This document shows, piece after piece, positions 61,234 to 64,000 of a stretch of 64,000 nucleotides of DNA. Numbering within the stretch: the stretch's first letter is position 1; each line of letters opens with the position of its first letter. The notes beneath the pieces are model-generated. The model did no database searches, was not told where the DNA came from, and saw nothing but the letters and a program-made list of their open reading frames with translations. Source of the DNA: Verrucomicrobiota bacterium (GTDB lineage: Bacteria > Verrucomicrobiota > Verrucomicrobiia > CAIQCK01); assembly GCA_016222825.1 (NCBI GenBank), contig JACRQF010000015.1:520698-584697 (forward strand). Reading direction: 5' to 3'. Both the position numbers and the translations under genes were made by a program.

Positions 61234-63795
61234 TCATCCCCAAAACACCAGCCCCGTGTCGAACGGATTGCCGAGGTCGGGATGGTGCGGCAGGACGCGG
61301 ATGGTGAAGCCGTGGCGGCCAGTTTCCTGGCACGGGATCGTGCCGGCATAACGGTGCGCGCCGTCGGGATAGGACTGTTCCAGCTTCATCGGCACGTGCG
61401 AAATGTGCGCGAGTTTGCCGTCGGGACCAAGCGGGCCGAAGCATGCCTGCACGGTCACCTGCTCCGGGCCGAGGCCGTCGAGCCGCAACGTGACGGCGAC
61501 GGGCATCTCCGAGAAAATGGAGAACGTGTCCGTGTTGCCCGTCTGCAGTGCGGCGAGCTGGATGCGGTTCCAGTGCGCGGCGATGTGGCGCTTGCGTTCC
61601 AACAGATGGCGCGTGGTTTCAAGCCGGTTGGCCGTGAGCTTTTCATAACGCTGCCCGAGTGGCACGTAGCACTCGTCAGCGTATTGCTGGAGCATGCGGT
61701 CGGTGGAGAACACGGGACTGAGTGTGCGGATGGAATTCTTCATCCGGGCGATCCACCGCGACGGCAACTGGTGCTTGTCGCGCTCGTAGAACGCCGGGAC
61801 GATCTCCTTCTCCAGCAAATCGTAAAGCGCGCGGCCCTCGACGTCGTCCTGATAACCGGGGTCGGCGTGCTCCTCGCCGTTGCCGATGGCCCAGCCGTTC
61901 TCGGCCTTGCCGCAATCGGCTTCGCACCACCAGCCGTCGAGGATGCTGACATTGAGGACGCCGTTGACGGCGGCCTTCATGCCGCTGGTGCCGCTGGCCT
62001 CGAGCGGACGGCGCGGGTTGTTGAGCCACACGTCGCAGCCCTTCGTCATGTAGCGGGCCACGTTGACGTCGTAGTCCTCGATGAAGATGATGCGCTTTGC
62101 AAACTCCGGCTGGCGGATGAAGCGCACGATCTGGCGCATCAACTCCTTGCCAGGGCCGTCGTGCGGGTGCGCCTTGCCGGCGATGATGATCTGCACCGGG
62201 CGTTCGGGATTGTTCACGATCCGCTTCAGCCGCTCCGGGTCGCGCAACAGGAGCGTCGCGCGCTTGTAGGTGGCGAACCGCCGCGCAAACCCGATCGTCA
62301 GGATGTTCGGGTCGAGCGCCTCATCGGCGGCGGCGAGTTCGGCGGCCGGCGCGGCGCGGCGGGCGAGTTGCTGGCGCAACCGGAGCCGCGCGTAGGTCAC
62401 GAGTTTTTCGCGCCGGAACTGATGCGCCTTCCACAACTCCGCATCGGGCACCTTGCCGATGGCCTGCCACGCGGCGTGGTCGGTCGGGTCTTTACGCCAG
62501 GCGTCGCCCATGTAGGTATCCAGCAGCACCCCGATCTCGCGGGAGAGCCACGTCAGCGTGTGAACGCCGTTGGTGATCGCCTCGATGGGCACTTCCTGCG
62601 TCGGCACCTCCGGCCAGAGGCGGTTCCACATCTTGCGCGACACGCTGCCGTGAAGCTGGCTGACGCCGTTGCGCTTGGCGGAGAGATGGATGCAGAGCAC
62701 GGCCATGTTGAAGCCCTCGTGGTGGTCGTGCGGATTGTGCCGGCCCAGCGCGAGGAAATCGTGCCGATCCAGCCCCAGTTCGCCGCGGAACGCGTGGAAA
62801 TAATGCTCCACCATGTCCGCGTGAAACACATCAATGCCCGCCGGCACCGGCGTGTGCGTCGTGAACGCCGTGCCCGCCGAGATTGCCTCGCGCGCTTCCG
62901 CAAACGACACCCCCTGCTCCTTCATCATCATCCGGATGCGCTCCAGGCCGAGGAACGCCGAGTGGCCTTCGTTCATGTGGCACACCGACGGCCGCACGCC
63001 CAGCGCCTGCAACGCCCGCACCCCGCCGATGCCCAGCAAAATCTCCTGCCGCATCCGCATGTCGTGGTCGCCGCCGTAGAGCGTCGCCGTGATCTCCCGG
63101 TCCGCCGGCGCGTTCGATTCGAGATTCGAGTCCAACAAATAGAGAGGCACGCGGCCGACCTGCACCTTCCAGATTTGCGCGTGGACCTTCCGCCCCGGCA
63201 TGTCCACCGAGATCACCACCGGCTTGTTCCCACCGTCACGCACCAGCGTCAGCGGCATGGCGGAGAAATCGTTGTCCGGATAAAACTCCTGCTGCCAGCC
63301 GTCCGCGTTCAAGTGCTGGTGGAAATAACCGCGCCGGTAAATCAACCCCACGCCCACCAGCGGCACGCCGAGATCGCTCGCGCTTTTCAGGTGATCGCCC
63401 GCCAGCACGCCGAGGCCGCCGGAATAAATCGGCAGACACTCGTGGATGCCAAACTCCAGCGAGAAATACGCGTAACAAGGCGCGCCCTTGCCGTCGTGCT
63501 TCCGCTGATACCACGCCGGCTCCTTCATGTATTTCTCCAGCCGGTTCAGCACGCGCTTCAGGCTCTCCATGAACTTCTTGTCCGCGCGGGCGGCTTGGAG
63601 TTGCTTGTAATCAATCTTCGCCAGCATCAACACGGGATTGTGATAAACCGCGCTCCAGAGCGTCCGGTCCAGCCGCTCGAAGATCGTGATGGCCTCCGCG
63701 TCCCAGGTCCACCACAGGTTGTTGGCCAGCGTCTGCAACCCGCGCAGATCCTCGGGCAGCGTGCTGACGACATTGTATGTGCGAATGTTTTTCAT
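61234..63795 (-). CDS. glgP: Alpha-glucan (glycogen/maltodextrin) phosphorylase
   Basis: An 853-aa GT35 phosphorylase of the bacterial/archaeal 'alpha-glucan phosphorylase' type, releasing glucose-1-phosphate from glycogen or maltodextrin in the cytoplasm. The N-terminal DUF3417 region reads RGLQTLANNLWWTWDAEAI, then YFSLEFGIHECLPIYSGGLG and HMNEGHSAFLGLERIRMMM. The pyridoxal-phosphate site is in LEASGTSGMKAAVNGVLNVS (catalytic Lys). A late domain with GNTDTFSIFSEMPVAVTLRL completes the long form. No strong Shine-Dalgarno is present. A sigma-70-like promoter lies about 105 bp upstream. Confidence 0.95.
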   Translation of the reverse strand: MKNIRTYNVVSTLPEDLRGLQTLANNLWWTWDAEAITIFERLDRTLWSAVYHNPVLMLAKIDYKQLQAARADKKFMESLKRVLNRLEKYMKEPAWYQRKHDGKGAPCYAYFSLEFGIHECLPIYSGGLGVLAGDHLKSASDLGVPLVGVGLIYRRGYFHQHLNADGWQQEFYPDNDFSAMPLTLVRDGGNKPVVISVDMPGRKVHAQIWKVQVGRVPLYLLDSNLESNAPADREITATLYGGDHDMRMRQEILLGIGGVRALQALGVRPSVCHMNEGHSAFLGLERIRMMMKEQGVSFAEAREAISAGTAFTTHTPVPAGIDVFHADMVEHYFHAFRGELGLDRHDFLALGRHNPHDHHEGFNMAVLCIHLSAKRNGVSQLHGSVSRKMWNRLWPEVPTQEVPIEAITNGVHTLTWLSREIGVLLDTYMGDAWRKDPTDHAAWQAIGKVPDAELWKAHQFRREKLVTYARLRLRQQLARRAAPAAELAAADEALDPNILTIGFARRFATYKRATLLLRDPERLKRIVNNPERPVQIIIAGKAHPHDGPGKELMRQIVRFIRQPEFAKRIIFIEDYDVNVARYMTKGCDVWLNNPRRPLEASGTSGMKAAVNGVLNVSILDGWWCEADCGKAENGWAIGNGEEHADPGYQDDVEGRALYDLLEKEIVPAFYERDKHQLPSRWIARMKNSIRTLSPVFSTDRMLQQYADECYVPLGQRYEKLTANRLETTRHLLERKRHIAAHWNRIQLAALQTGNTDTFSIFSEMPVAVTLRLDGLGPEQVTVQACFGPLGPDGKLAHISHVPMKLEQSYPDGAHRYAGTIPCQETGRHGFTIRVLPHHPDLGNPFDTGLVFWG

Positions 63796-63898
63796 CGGCT
63801 AATAATCCGGTTCTGATTTCCAAGCCGCCCTCACGGCGGCGGCTGAGCCAAGAGGCCCGCCCTGTCCGCCTGAAATCCAGCGAACAAATTGGCCGGCG

Positions 63899-63926
63899 AC
63901 TATATTCGCCCTTCCAGATTCTGCAA
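63899..63926 (-). promoter_or_regulatory. Sigma-70-like promoter of glgP
   Basis: On the minus strand TTGCAG (63926-63921), a 16-bp spacer and TATAGT (63904-63899) give a good -35/-10 pair, about 105-130 bp upstream of the glgP ATG. The 5' UTR would contain a 7-bp hairpin (63823-63844, AGCCGCC with GGCGGCT). Beyond the promoter, to 64000, I see no gene. Confidence 0.6.
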
Positions 63927-64000
63927 CCCTGAAGTCGTCACCCTTCGCCAACCAGCGCCCCCGATGAAGTGCGAATCACTCACGCCGAAACGCTACAGGC

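Noticed and set aside
1..64000. Insertion sequences, prophage, integrons or CRISPR arrays
   Set aside because: No transposase, integrase, phage structural gene or regularly spaced direct repeat was recognised on either strand.

Overview
The window is 64 kb of GC-rich chromosomal DNA from a free-living Gram-negative bacterium. It most resembles an uncultured Verrucomicrobiota member of the Pedosphaerales/Limisphaerales type. This placement is inferred from gene content: a secreted GH2 glycosidase with a discoidin domain, Tat-exported Gfo/Idh and sugar-isomerase-like proteins, an HzsA-related dihaem protein, exported PQQ-propeller proteins, LRR and H-X9-DG-like proteins, plus small dispersed intergenic hairpins. 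Many genes lack a clear Shine-Dalgarno sequence. Several clusters are coupled by ATGA stop/start overlaps. I saw no rRNA, tRNA, CRISPR, phage or transposase genes.

Layout. 1-7.6 kb: end of an unknown gene, a GH2 glycosidase, then carB and a DUF1846 gene. 7.6-10.8 kb: a tandem metallo-beta-lactamase-fold protein and an L-fucose-isomerase-like Tat protein whose reading frame is broken by an in-frame TGA followed by a SECIS-like hairpin. 11-14.1 kb: a coupled operon of a small CxxCH protein, a methyltransferase, and DprE1-like and DprE2-like oxidoreductases. 14.3-25 kb: a Gfo/Idh oxidoreductase facing a four-gene envelope operon (HzsA-related, PQQ propeller with inserted methyltransferase, six-hairpin protein, alpha/beta hydrolase). 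25-28.6 kb: glcDEF glycolate oxidase. 28.6-35.2 kb: surface-glycan genes, including a GT2-GT4 fusion and a bifunctional fucokinase/GDP-fucose pyrophosphorylase. 35.3-38 kb: TerC, a membrane Zn-peptidase and an NhaR-like regulator. 38-44.2 kb: a heavy-metal RND efflux operon with an adaptor carrying four Cys/His modules. 44.3-46.4 kb: two secreted proteins of unknown role. 46.4-49.6 kb: a classical leader-peptide attenuator followed by lysC and cimA. 50.4-56.6 kb: a 1661-aa exported protein ending in a kinase-like domain, coupled to a TPR protein. 56.6-63.9 kb: valS, a GT39 glycosyltransferase and glgP.

The two strongest non-routine signals are (i) a candidate new selenoprotein, or else an interrupted gene, in the L-fucose-isomerase-like family at 9292-10821, and (ii) a ribosome-mediated attenuator at 46511-46616. 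In the attenuator a 16-aa leader rich in Lys, Thr, Ile and Val codons sits beside mutually exclusive terminator and antiterminator stems, directly ahead of the aspartate and isoleucine pathway genes lysC and cimA.
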